Below, piece by piece: positions 25,955 to 39,789 of a stretch of DNA of 64,000 nt (positions within the stretch are counted from its first letter, which is position 1; each line of letters opens with the position of its first letter). The translations under genes and the position numbers were made by a program. The DNA lies in contig NC_045132.1 in assembly GCF_007655135.1 (NCBI RefSeq), positions 15,500,001 through 15,564,000 of the forward strand, read 5' to 3'. This DNA is from Punica granatum (Eukaryota > Streptophyta > Magnoliopsida > Myrtales > Lythraceae). The notes under the pieces are model-generated. The model saw nothing but the letters and a program-made list of their open reading frames with translations. It ran no database searches and was not told the DNA's origin.

Positions 25955-25963
25955 TTATATATT

Positions 25964-28900
25964 GTAATTATCAATTTTTTGCTTTTTTTAAGTGGGGGAT
26001 GTTTGGTGGAGCAGGCGGTGGGTTTTTCAAATTTCTGCCTTGTGGCTATTTATTCATTTCATCAGTCGTTTAAATTTCCACGTTACACGTGTAACGACCA
26101 GAGGCTTATTCGGGGAGTGTCACTGCCGATGAGAATTTTATTTTTTTTTTTGGATATGAGTGATGAGGAGAGGAAGTGTTAAAATGATCATTTTTGGAAA
26201 AAGTAAATTAATTATGACAAATAATAATTTTTTGTACAAATGAAAACGAATAGTTAAAGTACATGACATGGAAATGAATCCAATGATAGGAATGTTCATT
26301 GGAACATGACGGAAATTGAACATTCTCAAAAAAGAAAAACAATTCAGTCCATAATAAATTTCTCAAAAGCACAATTCATTTTGGGTAATAAATAAATTTC
26401 TAAATTTACATATAAACTTCAGTTGTTTCTAAGAATATTTTTTCTAATTTTTCACCAATAAAGGTGGGCGAAGCTTTTCAATACCCACGTATGTTTCTAA
26501 TATATCATACTCCTAATTTAAAAAAGAAAGCATTACTCTCATAATTTCAAAAAATTCAGTAATTACGATTATTCTTCTTTATTTTAACAAATTTCGTGAC
26601 TCGAACTTGCCTTCTTCTTTTAATAGGGTGTTGAATATATTTTTTATAACTCAATTAACATTTTATTAATTATGATACTCCTAATTTTTGTTGCTTTCAA
26701 TTTTTTTCGCTTTCACAATCTGGCTCTAATTAATTAACTCATCGGGAACTGCCTTCATTTTTTCGAATAAATTAGAAAAAAGGGAATATACTTTCAATTA
26801 ATTCCAGAAAAATCACAATCGAAAGTTGATGAAAGCATATATGAACTTTCATATTATTAATAAAACAATAATTATAGGCCAATCTAACCCAGAGGGTGAG
26901 TGCCCTGAGTTTCCACACACAAGGTTTCTCTTTTTCTTTTTCACCTTTTCTGCTAACAAATATAAAAATAAAAATATGCATAATTATAGTAGTTCATAAC
27001 TGTTGCGGTGGATGAGAACCCTTTAATTTTATTTTGGTCACTGGTTCAATCCTTTGGAATTTCACCATTTTCAGCTATTTTTGTTTGTCCTTCTCTTTTC
27101 TTTAACATACCCTGTCAATTTTTTAAAATTAAAATCTCAACCGTTAACTTCTCTTCCTCTTTTTTATATTTTTTTTCAGAAATACTAAATTATAAATTTA
27201 GCATATAGGACAAACCCTCAACTCGTGGTAATTCATTTTTTCCAATCTCTCATTAATATTTACTTGGACTTTATTCAATATTTTTCCGATTTTCATGATG
27301 TTTCTATAATTTTATTTGATATTCCCAAAAAAACTTCTTCAATCTATTTAAAGATATTAATTAATGAAACTACTCGCAGTATATTCTATTTAATTATATC
27401 TTTTGCATTATCAATTTCATAAATGTAACAATATCAATTAAAAAAATAAAACATGCATTTTATTTTTTTATCTTTTGCATTATTAACTTCATAAATTTAA
27501 CAATTTAAATTAAAAATAAAAAAGCAGTTGCTTGCTCAATGCCCCAAATTCCAAATTTATTAATCCAATGATTGCATAAAATTCAAAAGCGATTTATGTA
27601 TTTTTCTTGGATTTGATCAAGTCTTTAAAAATCAAGGTGAAATTTCCATACTCATCAAGTGCCTCCCCCACTACCCGCAACAACATGCGGGTGGTCCTAC
27701 CTAATTTGTCTTAAATCTAGTCAAAATTTACAAATTCCATCAATATTAAGTTAAGTGATATATTTATTTTGTTTTATTCTCTCATAAAGAATGAAGCTTC
27801 CCGTGCATAAACTTGTTTTCGGGTATTGCACTAACGAATGACCCATTTTTTTAGCAAGGTAAGGAATGTGTAGTAATATATTCAGTATGATTATATAAGA
27901 TCTAATTTAATTTTATCGCATTACTAGAAAACTTCACCTTTTTTATTTTCAAAAAAGCCTAATTGAAAAGTTTATAATTTCTTTTTTTTCTTTTTTAAAA
28001 ATGCTCCAATCCGGATGGGGCTCCCCTGTAATGAGGCTTTCAGTATCCAAGTAAGAGGAGCAGTGACGCACAATCGCATGCGTCCAAGTTCGATACTCAT
28101 GTGGGACTACATATGCCCTTTATTAGATATTTAGAATTTTCATTTCATGGCACTAGATCCATGACCTCCCTTATAACAAAAGAAAAAAATCATTCGGGGC
28201 AACTGTAATTATATATATTGCTTCTATATAGTTCTATAAAAAAATCCTATCAATTACACTTCACTATTGTACCTTCGACTTAACTCGAACCTTGACCTCT
28301 ATCACAATTTTTTAGTCTCTCATCTTTACTATTCAACGGGAAAAAAAAGTCTCGATCCTTTGCAATTTCATCGTTAATGCATCTTTCAATTGAATTACAA
28401 ATCCAGATTATATATCAAAATAAAAATGTCAAGAAAATATGTAAAATTTTGATTTATATAATTATTTAAAATTAACAAAATAATTATTATGTATATATAA
28501 TAGTAAATCCATAGTAAATTTGAATATTAGTTCTGTATGAAAAACCTTATTCAAAAAAATCATATAAAAATACAATAGATGAAGTAAAATACACAAAAAA
28601 AACACTTATTTTATATTCTGTTTAAGTTAATATTTGCATAACATATTTACACCTATAAATAAATAAAATACATCTTCTACTAGTAGAGAGTAATTTGAAT
28701 ATCTTTCAATCCATATCAAATAATTTTTTTAATGTTTAGGTGAAAATAATCCATCAAATTTTTAACATTTTATCTAATTACTTTGTAGGTTAAATTTATG
28801 AAGTTGGAGGCAAGTCAAAATTACATTCAGAGGCAGCTGTATTTTAACTCTAAAAATATATATATTATGGGCAAATACGATTGGATTTAAAGTAATTAAA

Positions 28901-31900
28901 TCTTTTGTCATCTAAAAAAGGATTTAATGACAAATTTGCTTCTACTTATATGTTTCTAAAAGTTATTTTCTAGAGGTAAAAGACTGGTTTGCTACTAGTA
29001 ATTGTGATATAGATTTATCATTTATTGAAGTATTAATTTATGGACCTTTATTGTATTTGTCTCAAAATAAATAGAAAAATAGAGGCAATATATTATAATT
29101 GTCTCTCATTATTTCTTGTAGTGCATGGTTAATCCATGTTTGAGTTTTCCATTTAAATGATTAAATATGGTGGTATATAAATTTTCTACAAATGAAAATA
29201 ATATTAAAAATTAAGAAAATATAAAAATATAAAAAAGAAAGGGAATATTTGTAGATACTCCGTTTGGAATCGTTAGCAATCACTAAGTTTTCAATTACTG
29301 ACGGTGGGGGTTTTCAATTACTTATGTGTGGGGACTAGGGCAAGTTAAAGTCGAGGCCTTCGAGGAGCACTCCTTTCTAGACCATTGAGAGTCCCTCTAC
29401 TTATTGATGAGTTTTCTCTTTTCTTTATTATTTTTGAAAATGATTTATTCTTAAAAATATTGTAAATCAATAGATTTATTGAAAATTCAAATAGTAAGAC
29501 AAAGTAGAAAAATTGCTAAAAAAAGAATTAATTATCACAAAAAAATTATAAATGAAAGTGAAAAGTAGTCAAAAGTTGAAGACTCATTAGAAACTTGAAG
29601 GGTAGGAAACTAACGTAGCTCTATCTTCCTCACCACCCTAGCTAGGATTCTAAATCTACCCTGCTTGGCCTAGATGAATAGCATCTTGCCATCGGGACTT
29701 TCTCCGCTAGCTGGAATCAGAGTGCGAACGGCGAACCTTAATTTGATTACGAGTAAACCTTTGGTTAGTTTTATAATTTTAGAGAAAAAAAAAATAAAGT
29801 AAAACAAATATACCACTTAACAGAATTTTCACAGAATCAGTTGATATAAGTTAGATCTAGGACAAAATTTCAAAGTGGAATGACTTTCAATTTCAAAGCC
29901 AAGTCGAAGGTCGGTCCTTTTATGAACTGACAACCACCTTTCTGTCTAACGCCAACAGACACGGCCAGAGTTTCATATTGGTTCTGTCAATGGCGGGAAT
30001 TATGGAAAAAAGGATGGGTGCAAACAGGGATTTCCTGTTGTTCCAAAATAGATTCTCACCCCATTCTCCAACTTTTTCTTCCTCTCTTTTGCCTTCTCAC
30101 TTAAAAATTTACATCTGAATTTCCTTCTTTCACGGGAAAAAAAAGAGTGGAGCTTTTTGTTTCCCCCAAATCGGGTGGTATGGAAACTAGCTTTCCATGC
30201 ACATCGACAAATCCACTCCCTGAATGAGTTAAAGGTGGGCCATACACGCTCCATTTAGAGAATTTCAGATAAACTCAACGGGATTTGAACTTGGATGAAG
30301 AGTATGAAATATGAATACCACATTCCCAATCACCAAACTAATTGAGATACGTGAATCTAAATTGTGATAGATAGTAAAAATACATAAGAGAATAAAAAAA
30401 TTTCACCGTTAAGAATTAAAATTAGGACCTCTTGATTTCAAATTGAGAAGTATGTTACTGTGTCAAAATCATTTTGGTAAACTCTTTATTGAAATTCCCG
30501 AGTCTGCTTTTGGTCATAGTTTGGTAATTGTCGTTATCATCATCAAATATACTCTTGACCGACTCTATTATTAATTAACAGCCACCTCTCTAGTATCAAT
30601 TTAGCCATAAATATTCCGATAGCTTCAACTATGCATTTAACTTTCTTCGAAAATAAAAACAGAATGTCAAGCCACGTGCAATTTAACTTTCACGTCCATT
30701 TCTTAAATAGATATGTTATTGTATAACTTTGGATGTGTTTATGTATGCGGGATAGAGAAAATATCTTTTTAATAACTGCTAAAATTAGCTACGAGCATCG
30801 CGACACCGCAATCAACTTGACAACATAAAGTTGATAAAAGAATATGCACATATGATCCTCACTATACTTTCTCATAGCAAAATAATTTATCTGCTACCGA
30901 CAATAGCATGCTTACAATATATCAATATATTCTCTAAGAGGGACCTACCGGGGGGGAACTATATTCTCTAAGGGCATGCATCAATAGTAATAGAACAATA
31001 ACTTCATTTTAATTCCCCATATCCATTTAATTAAATTTGATTTCTTCTTTCTTACTAGTAAAAAAAAAGGAACAAAATTACTTATCAGTTAACATTTCAT
31101 AATAAATAGAAAGATATTGTCCATGCAAAATTTCACGACACCATTTGCGGGAGTATTCACGGAACAAACCGTCATTTATGGAGAACTCCAAATTCAATAT
31201 AAATGTTCATCATCTTCTTTCTAATGAAAGCTAAGGCTTAGATATAGGGCAAAATGAAGCACATGATAGAGGGGAGGGTGACCTTTTAGTAATTAGAAGG
31301 GAACCTTCCCAAAGTCAATTAAAGTTGGGGGGGCTGCTTCTTTAAGCAAAATAATCTCAAAATTTGGTGGCAGAAAAATTGAGTGATCTTGACGCTAATA
31401 TTATACATATAATATTTGACCAATTAAATGTAACAAGCATCAATAGAATATAATAAGCACATGGTTTTTGGTTCGTTAGATTTAATTATGACATTTAGGG
31501 GCCACTCGACCTTCTTTGTCCTACTGAAAATTCTTCTCGAAGAAATTCCATTCCATGTTTATTTAGCCATATGCCAAACGAGGTGGTCGGGCTTTCCCAA
31601 TCGCTCAAATATTTTCTTATGGAGACATTTCATTATGCAATTACAAGTTTGGTCTATTACGTTGAGATCAAAGGCCTATCAAAAGTTTCAATCTTTTTAC
31701 TGCTTTGCGTCATATGATCGTTCACTATCCATGAATTTATTGAAAATCTCATCTAACCTGGCTATGACGGTAGCCAAAATAGCGGATGCCTCCCCAGAGA
31801 GCCCAGTCCAATATGGGCCTAAAGGATGCGTGTGTCTAGGCACCCCTAGCTCCCATAAGTGCACATATCATAGGCTAAAGGAAATTTTGGTGTAGGGTAA

Positions 31901-32640
31901 GTGAACACCAAACCCCTGCCCAAAAAAAATAATCTTGGACTTAGATTGTATGGTAGCTCTTTGACATACTTGAAAGTTCGTCTTTTCGCATTAAAAGAAG
32001 AAGAAGAAGAAGGTTGGTGATATATCTAAGATGAACATGAAGGTTCGTGATTTTATGCGTAAGCAAAAATAAGAACCTTCAACGTGTAATTGTCTAAAAC
32101 ATCAAAAGTTCTGGATCATAAATTGATTTACAGAGAAGAAAAGGATCAGTTTCTGGGGTACGCCGTATAATAAGTTCTCCAAAGGACAGCGGAACACCCT
32201 CCTTCTAAAGATGGAACCTATTGGAATGGTCTAAAGTACAAGTACTTTTCTGTGGATTAAAGTGCAATTACTTTGACCTTATACACAAAGTAAATTATAG
32301 AGAAAATTGTCAATTTTGTTCTCGAAAGATTCGGTGGCCATCACATCTGCCATCCAATAATTTTAGCCACCATTTATGCCCTCCAAAGATAATTCTATCT
32401 GGTAAATATGTCCCGCCATTTGCATCCACGTTAGATCCATAATGGAAGTGTGACATGGTCGCTTATATGGACAAATGACACATGCTCTTCTATTCCCATG
32501 TCCATACGACACTGTTTTTGTCACCCTCGCATGGCCAAAATGCCGTCATCTGCTCCTCCCCTGCATTCCCTCCCCAAAAATCGAAATTATGGCAAAACTT
32601 GAATCAAATGAGAGGAGAAGGTGGGGTTGGAGCTCTGAGA
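25964..32640. other. AT-rich intergenic region without genes
   Basis: About 6.7 kb of low-GC DNA. ORFs are short and low-complexity. A SINE-like copy lies at 28,045-28,175 and a weaker relative on the minus strand at about 30,390-30,470. Nothing else could be named. Confidence 0.4.
28045..28175 (+). repeat. SINE-like repeat copy (plus strand)
   Basis: Reads GTGACGCACAATCGCATGCG, then CCAAGTTCGATACTC (B-box-like), GTGGGACTACATATGCCC and TTTATTAGATATTTAGAAT. The block order equals that on the minus strand at 9,640-9,775. Confidence 0.45.
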
Positions 32641-32660
32641 AGCTGAGATCACTATCAAGC

Positions 32661-33059
32661 ATGAGTTCACCCTCTAATTGCTATAAATCTCGCAGTGGGT
32701 ATGATCATATCTCCAAGAATTCAGATAAAGCCCCATCAACTTCGACCTACAATTGCTCGAGCATGAACAAATGCTATTGTAAGATGGGTTAGGGTGGACT
32801 GATGTTGTGTTATTGTGGAATGCGATCATTGATGATGATATCAAACACCATTATAAATCCAAGACGTTCATTCTACAGGTGTCGTTTTTGAAAAAATGAG
32901 GCAAGGTCCTGCGGGTTTTTCAAATGGGAGGATCAAGTGAATATCAACGACAACTTATCCTGAGAGTAGAAAATCATTACTCGGTTAAGGAAGAGGATTG
33001 AGACCAACGAGGCCCAACTAAAGCTATGGTCGTGGTTGTATTGGAGTATCTGTTTATGA
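32661..33059 (+). pseudogene. GRF-type zinc-finger protein, degenerate
   Basis: GRF zinc fingers are small metal-binding domains found in many plant proteins of unknown function and in DNA-repair enzymes. Reading starts MSSPSN at 32661 with a Ser-rich leader. After a frame change, 32802-32960 reads LCYCGMRS...NPRRSFYRC, a stop, then CGFFKWEDQV, which is the CYCG / NPGRRFYGC / CGFFxWxD signature with its four metal ligands. A further frame carries LRKRIETNEAQLKLWSWLYW and ends at 33059, like the coiled/hydrophobic tail of this family. One in-frame stop and at least two frameshifts make it a pseudogene. No transposon border was found around it. Confidence 0.6.
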
Positions 33060-33878
33060 TAAAATGATGAATAATGATTGTTGTAGAGATGGTTGAAGAG
33101 TAGTTTTTAGCAAGTGTGCTTGTTTTGAAAAATGGTTAATATTTTTGGTACTTTAGGTCTCTCATATGGAGGCACTTATGTTGGTTTGTGGCTTAGGTTG
33201 TGGTTGTATTGCCTTATGCTTGTGGCATCAAATAGGGATTGTGTTAGGTATTGGTTTTTGGCTTTGTGGAATTTATGTATAGAAGCAACTGTGAATGGAG
33301 ATAAATGAAAGTTTGTTTGGAACATTCGATAAGCAAATATTTTTTTAAAAATTGTGCTCATAGTCACTCACGGTCAAGAAAAAAGGCAACAAGATAGTAA
33401 CAAAAGCAAAAGAAGAAAAAAAATATATTTCAAAACCAAGAGTAAAGTGTTAAGCTTGAACACGACTATATATATATATATATTGCAAATTACCAAAAGG
33501 TCAGTGAGCTATACAATTCTTAAAAGTAATTGAAGCTGTTTCCATAATTAAAATATTGAGTCAATAAGCTACACAAAATCCAAAAAGAGTCCATCTTCAC
33601 AATTGCCCATGCTACTAAACACAATTATTATAAATCTGATCTCCCAAAATAAATACTAATGCCCTCCCCACGTGGACTTCCTAGCTTTCTTCTGTGTGTG
33701 GGATAACAGATAACTGACGCCCAGATAATTGAATTTCACTAGCATTATAACCCAATTTCTTTGCTGCCTTCATTCCTTACATAAAACAAGTACACTTTTT
33801 CATAAGCACAGCCTCTAAATGACTGCATCTTCCAATTAAAGTCATAAATATGTTAATATGATACCTTTAGAACATTAA

Positions 33879-34191
33879 GGGCATGTTTGGTTTTAAAATA
33901 TTTTTTAACTCTACTCAACTGTACTCCACTATCTTCAATTCAATAACACAATTATTACTTTTCACTTATTCTCTTTTCCCTTTTCTTCAATTTTTTTAAC
34001 CATTCAATTCAATTTTTAATACTAAATTCTCTCAACTATTCACTATTTTTTTCTATAATTCAACAACACAATCATTACTTTCTCTCAATTATTCATTACT
34101 TTTTCTCATTTTTTTTCATAATTCAACAATACAATCAATATAAACTAATTAAAATCAAAACTCAACTCAACTCTAAAACCAAATAAAATAT
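33879..34191 (+). mobile_element. Tourist-like MITE, copy 1 of a family
   Basis: Starts GGGCATGTTTGGTTTT after TAA (33876-33878) and ends near CTAAAACCAAATAAAATAT before TAA (34192-34194). Pyrimidine-rich middle contains CATTCAATTCAATTTTTAAT, AAATTCTCTCAACTATTCA and repeated CAATTATTCATTACTTTTT-like units. Related copies lie at 39.8-40.1 kb (reversed), 45.3-45.6 kb and 53.4-53.7 kb. Confidence 0.65.
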
Positions 34192-34499
34192 TAAATGAAG
34201 AAATGACCATTACTTGTCTTTTTTAGAAAATACTCTTTCCATCCTTTTTTTTCTTGAATTTTTTTTATTATTTTGAACAAATGTGATATTATTATTTTTA
34301 TATCAACTTTTTTCTTCAAAAAATTGATATAAATAATTGATAGTCATTAAAAAGGTTGATATTATGAGGTGTTCATTCTATTACATTCCATTCCAATTAC
34401 ACATATGAAATGAGACTTAAGACTTTAAATTTAGAGAATGTAGACTTATCTCCGAACACATTTTTTTTTTGTGTCTTGTTCAGATGAACAGAGGCTCTC

Positions 34500-34930
34500 T
34501 TTATTGAAAAGAGGCCATATAGTATAGTGACGCACTCCCTAACCTGTTAATTTATCGCAGACTCGATATCTAATGAAATTACCTGTGCCTTTTATTAATT
34601 ATGTTGAATTTATTTTTTATTGTACTAAGTACTAAGCAAGCTTCTCTTTTATTGGACTAAGGAAAAATGTGGGAGGGAAAGGGGAAATATATCGAGTTTT
34701 TAGCTCATCCAGACAAAGGTTAAAGGTCCTCTTAAATTGTTCCATAATTCCATTGTCTACTATTAATTTCTATGATTTATCTTTCAATTACATGAGAGGT
34801 TCGTGAGTCTAATATAATGAAATATAAATTTTGATATTTAATAAAAGAGCACATATACTTTCATAAGAAGTATCAAACTTGAAACCTCTTGATTATCAGG
34901 GGAAGACATGCGTCATTGTGTTATACCCTC
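34500..34930. repeat. Two facing SINE-like repeat copies
   Basis: A diverged plus-strand copy at about 34,500-34,610 (GTGACGCACTCCC, GACTCGATATCTAATG, CTTTTATTAATTATG) and a better minus-strand copy at about 34,795-34,930 (read in complement: ACACAATGACGCATGTC, AGGTTTCAAGTTTGATACTT, TATATGTGCTCTTTTATT). They belong with those at 9.6 and 28.1 kb. Confidence 0.35.
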
Positions 34931-35345
34931 TTTAATTTTTACAAATTGTCAAAAATATTTATCTTCATATCCAATTTATTTCCAAATTCAACCAAACAAA
35001 AATGGGAGTAAATTATTTTGCTAGAGCGTAGGCGTTTTCATCCGCGAGGCAATAGAGCATTCAATTCAACCGGGTTGTCAAGGATGGTGCACGGAAAAAA
35101 TTTATCTTTATATATCAAGTATCACGTGCCATTCATATACTAGAAGCAAGCGATGGTGATTCATAGTCACTCTAATAAAAATGACAACAATTCAAGGCAA
35201 TTTGATGAAGTGGCATAAGTTACCGATTCAAAATCATTATCGGCGGCACTTCTGTATTCCTTTATTCAGCTTTATTCTTAAATTAGGCTATAATTCTTCT
35301 TTATAACAAAATAATAATAATAATTTGAGATGAGCCATTAATAAC

Positions 35346-35775
35346 GGGGTAAATTGCACTAGTAATACAAAAAGTTTTACAAATGTTTCAATACGGTACA
35401 AAATTTTTTTTTGCTACTTGATGGTACAAAATATTTCAAAGTTGTTTCAGTATAGTACAAATCGTCATCTCGCTATTGACACCGTCAAGCCAACGCTGAT
35501 GGTGCAAAAATCGATTTTTGTGGGACGTTACATGATGGTGCAAAATGTTTTGAAGTTGTAACTTAATAGTATAAGATGTTTTACGTAAGTTATATGATGG
35601 TGCAAAATTTACAAATCTTGTAAAAGACGGCTTGACGGTATCAATGGTGAAATGACGGTTTGTACTATATTGAAACAACTTTAAAACATTTTGTACCATC
35701 AAGTAGTAAAAAAAACTTTTTGTACTATATTGAAATATTAGTAAAATTTTTTGAACTGCAATAAGGCATCTAATT
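35346..35775. mobile_element. Foldback / long-TIR element (about 430 bp)
   Basis: Left arm (35346-about 35500) and right arm (about 35615-35775) are inverted copies. Shared blocks include TACTTGATGGTACAAAAT, AAAGTTGTTTCA, ATAGTACAAA and ACCGTCAAGCC. The arms are about 150 bp and roughly three-quarters identical by eye, with a loop near 115 bp. No ORF and no clear target duplication. Likely a non-autonomous DNA transposon; its transcript would fold into a long hairpin. Confidence 0.6.
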
Positions 35776-38241
35776 CTCTTATCTAAATGTACAATTTTGG
35801 AATTTTGACCCTTCAGGATCCGTACGCAGTAATCCATGAATGTCAGAAGAGGACGAAAAGTAGCACAGTACTAAAAGGGTGTCCAAATTGTTGATTCCAT
35901 GTGATAAAATTAATAAGAAACTAGTAAAAGGACCGTAGAATGCAGGGAATCAGTTATTAAAATTTTAAAATATAATTTGCAATAATTTTGATCAAATTGT
36001 TGAAGGAATCGATTAATATAATTAATAAGCACTTCGGCATTTATCCACAGCAACATCTAAAGTGCAACAATGTATATAGAAAAATTCACCAAGTATATGA
36101 TACAATAGAGATCAAATCTACAATTCATTCATCTTTTTTTTCTTTTAAAAATAAAAGTTGCATTGTTTTGCCCTTTTAGAATGAAATACTTTTGGACCAG
36201 TCAATAGGCGACACATGGCAAATTATGGAGATTCTCTATTCCCATTTTAGCTTATGAAAGGGTAAATCTTCATTTAAGATGACTCACCTCATCATTTCAT
36301 CAATTCAAAACATTTAACTTGTATACATCGTTTAGATCACTTATAGGTCAAGTAACCAATTTACAAATTAAAAGAAAAGAACAAATTGAAGGGACGAATC
36401 AGTCTTTATCAATGCGATCAAAATCAAATCATTTGCCCAAGTGATGATGACGATAGAGCACTAGGTATTTATTAGTTAATTATACGAAAATTCTGTTTAA
36501 ATCACATGGCCACAGGGAAGAAGCAAAAATATCATTATCGTAATCGAAAGCATCGGGTGACCTTACACTAATGCTGAATATGGAGGTGATTAAGATAGCT
36601 CCCAACAGAAACGGTGTATCTTTTAAATTGCGATTTTGCTATATCGCGATAATAGTCTTGTTCACGAATGGACGCCCGAAACTTGCGGCATAGCGTGTGT
36701 TTCGGGAGGGGGTCTTAATATCTTTTAAATTGCAATTTTGCTATATCCTTGCTTGACATGTACGTCGGATTATGATTTCTAAAATTCTAGAACTTATCCA
36801 AAATGATAAGTGCATGCACAACCTTTTTTTCCCCCAGTCAGTCATGAACATTACGAATTTTGCACAGTAACGAAACGATCGCTGTAGAAAGGAAAGATGA
36901 AAAACAATTACACGCTGCTTCCACCAGATGAACGACCAAAGGAAGACATGCAACGTGTGGTCGCATACGTACTCACTTATTCTACAATTTCTAGAGTTTT
37001 ACTTTTCGAAAAAAATATGTACGTCGCTCGAAGAAGGGGGAGAACCAACTTCAGTCGCACGTCGGAGGGGGCAAATATTCGGCTTGAAGCAACGTTGACT
37101 GAGCTCCGCTCTACTCTACTCCCACGTTGCCGACTCACTTTTTCCATTTCCCACGTTTCCTCACTGTTCCTGTTATATATTATATCTCTCCATTTCCTTT
37201 CCTTTCCATTTTAGCCACCTACCTTAAAATAAAATAAAATAAAATAAAAATAAACCTATTTTTGTTCTTTCACTTAATAATATGATTAAATAAACTAATT
37301 AATAGAAAAATGTGTAGTATACTAACACACGCTCTTTTTTAGAAATTTCAAGGTTTTGAATTCGATTCTCGTTGTAGTCGTCCATAAATCAAGAAGTTTT
37401 AATTTCGATTTTCATCGGTGAAAATATATACACACCTCTATTTAGCTTTACATTTTCTTTTATCAGCTCATGAGACTCTCGTAACTGGAAAATTATACTG
37501 TTTAATGAGCTTTCTTCTAATTAATCTTTGCATAACGAAAAACTATGTGCCTCCTTTAGTTTAAAAAAAAACAGTACACTTTATAAAGCTAGTAAAGTTA
37601 CTTTGAGAGATAATCATTGTCATTCTTTCATTATATATCTTTATGGCCTACTATTTATTTGCTTAAAAGTCTGTTTATCTGTATGCTACATTTGTACTTC
37701 CCAAATAAAGGCGGCGAGATGATATTACCAAAGAAATTCCTTCATCTATAGGCTTCGTTTGGGAGTGAGTTGGCGATTTGATAAGTGCTTACTTTATTAA
37801 ATTTTAAGTAGAAACAATGTTTGGTAAATTTTTTCAAAATTATGATTTGGCCAATTTTTATAGTTGGAAACATGATTTTTTATATGTGCTTATAAAATCT
37901 ATTTTTGCTTATCCTCCATTTTAAGCATTAATTTTAATTTCAGTAATTTCAAATTGTTACATTCTAATCGCTTTTATTGATTTTAAAATCAACACTTATT
38001 TTTTAACAATTATACTTTTTTTTACTAATCCGGGATGTCAGGGTTTCACCCAATTAATCCCCGATGCTCTATAAATCCTTGGCGATACACGGAGTGAATA
38101 ATCACACCAGAGGTGCTTCGGTTACTCCAAAGGATTAAATACTTCAATACTTCATTTCAGCACCAACACTTCCAAAACCAAGCCTCGGTGGGATTGTTAG
38201 CGATAACCATTGGATCAAATTAAGTAGGCTGCCATGCATTG

Positions 38242-38723
38242 TTATTAAAAACGGACCGGACCGGCCGATTCGATCGATTGTATTGGGAACCAGCAACCGT
38301 GACTGGTCTGGTTATGACTACGGACCGAAAATGCATATTTGAACGTTGAACCCATAAAACCGGAAGGTTTTTCAGCTAAACCCATTTAGTTGGGCAGTTT
38401 ATGGGTCCAACAGTTTATGATATTCATATCAAAATAAATGTGTTGTGAGATTTGAGCCACTGCCACTACACTCCACACCCGAACAATGACCACCTTACTA
38501 ACCCGCTAAGCCATAAGTCCTTTCTATCATAGGTTTTTAACATTTAATTCTAACCATACAAATATTATGTATTTATTATCAACTTATTTTATCTTTAGTA
38601 ATAATATAAACATATATTATACAATTAACTAAGTATACGATCTAACCCATTGAACCCCCGGTTGAACCCGTAAACTCATGAATCCATGCCCTACCGGGCT
38701 CGCCTTCCGGTCCGGTTTTAATA
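38242..38723. mobile_element. Inverted-repeat element with CCGGACCGG ends
   Basis: Left end TTATTAAAAACGGACCGG and right end (complement) TTATTAAAACCGGACCGG differ at one position. The interior carries further mirrored GTTGAACCC / GGGTTCAA motifs. No coding content and no clear target duplication, so the superfamily is open. Confidence 0.45.
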
Positions 38724-39010
38724 ATTGCCATGGGCGGTTTCATACAGATGGGCGGATGGGCACGGATTTCTGCCAGGTCGATGATCTTGGGCCGGCCCAA
38801 TTTTCGGCCTAATCGGCTTTACTGCCTCTCGGCTCCATACGGTTGGTTGGGCTTCAGGCCCAATTTGCTCTTTATTCCATTTTTCTTCTTTCTCTTATGA
38901 TGAAATTTGCTTTTCATTCATTTGGCTTGCCCCCACTGCCCTAGCATATCCACATTTCCAGCAAAATTAGCAGACTACATATTTTCCGGTGAACTTGGCA
39001 GACTATATAA

Positions 39011-39044
<34 letters not shown>

Positions 39045-39789
39045 ATGCAACTTACAATAAAAAATATTACGAAGGAAATGCCTAATTATGTCATGTATTT
39101 TCGATATATTAATGTCACCATTAACCAACTCATACCATAGTTCCAACGGCAACGTGACCAGATTGGATTTGCTTCGCCAAAGGCTCGTCGGGGGCTGGCT
39201 TAGGAGGCTCTCAACCTTGCATGGTCTTCAGGAGATCAATTTAAGCCCCCTTGCAGTTATAGTCAGTCTAACAGCATCAAAATGACCATGATGCAACCTA
39301 TTTTGGCTTCCTGGATAGTCCGTTCAATTAGAAGCGAATAGGATGGTAGGGGTATATAATTTACATTGATGGAAGATTAGGAAGCAAATTGTCAACAATT
39401 AAAAAGTTTGGGGTGCCTGAGGATTATTATTAAGTTTTTTAATAACTGCCTAAAAAGAAACAAGGCCAAGACTACTGTTTTTGGGGGTACAGAGAAAGCT
39501 GGGTCAGAGTGGGGTCAGGGGGAGAGGATCTCCCTCAAATTTTCAAATCGTATGATAAGTCACATCAAACTTTCCCCTCTCTTCCCATTGTACCCCTTGC
39601 CAATGCCATAATCACATTCATACCCATCCTGCTTCTCACCCCACCCCCAATGTCGGAACTCTCCCAGTTTTTGTTTGCTCTAATCAACGTTTACAGAAAT
39701 CTTCCAGCGATGTCAGTGCTGATTTTACTTAAGCTTTTCCCTAATATTCCTTTTCCCTTTTTGGAACCATCCAGGGTCCATTTCGCAAT

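Noticed and set aside
31461..31895. 144-codon ORF in the AT-rich region
   Set aside because: No recognisable domain, no splice-supported extension and ordinary composition; treated as chance.
37741..38040. Possible MITE beginning GGCTTCGTTTGGGAG
   Set aside because: The left end looks MITE-like, but no mirrored right end or target duplication could be found.
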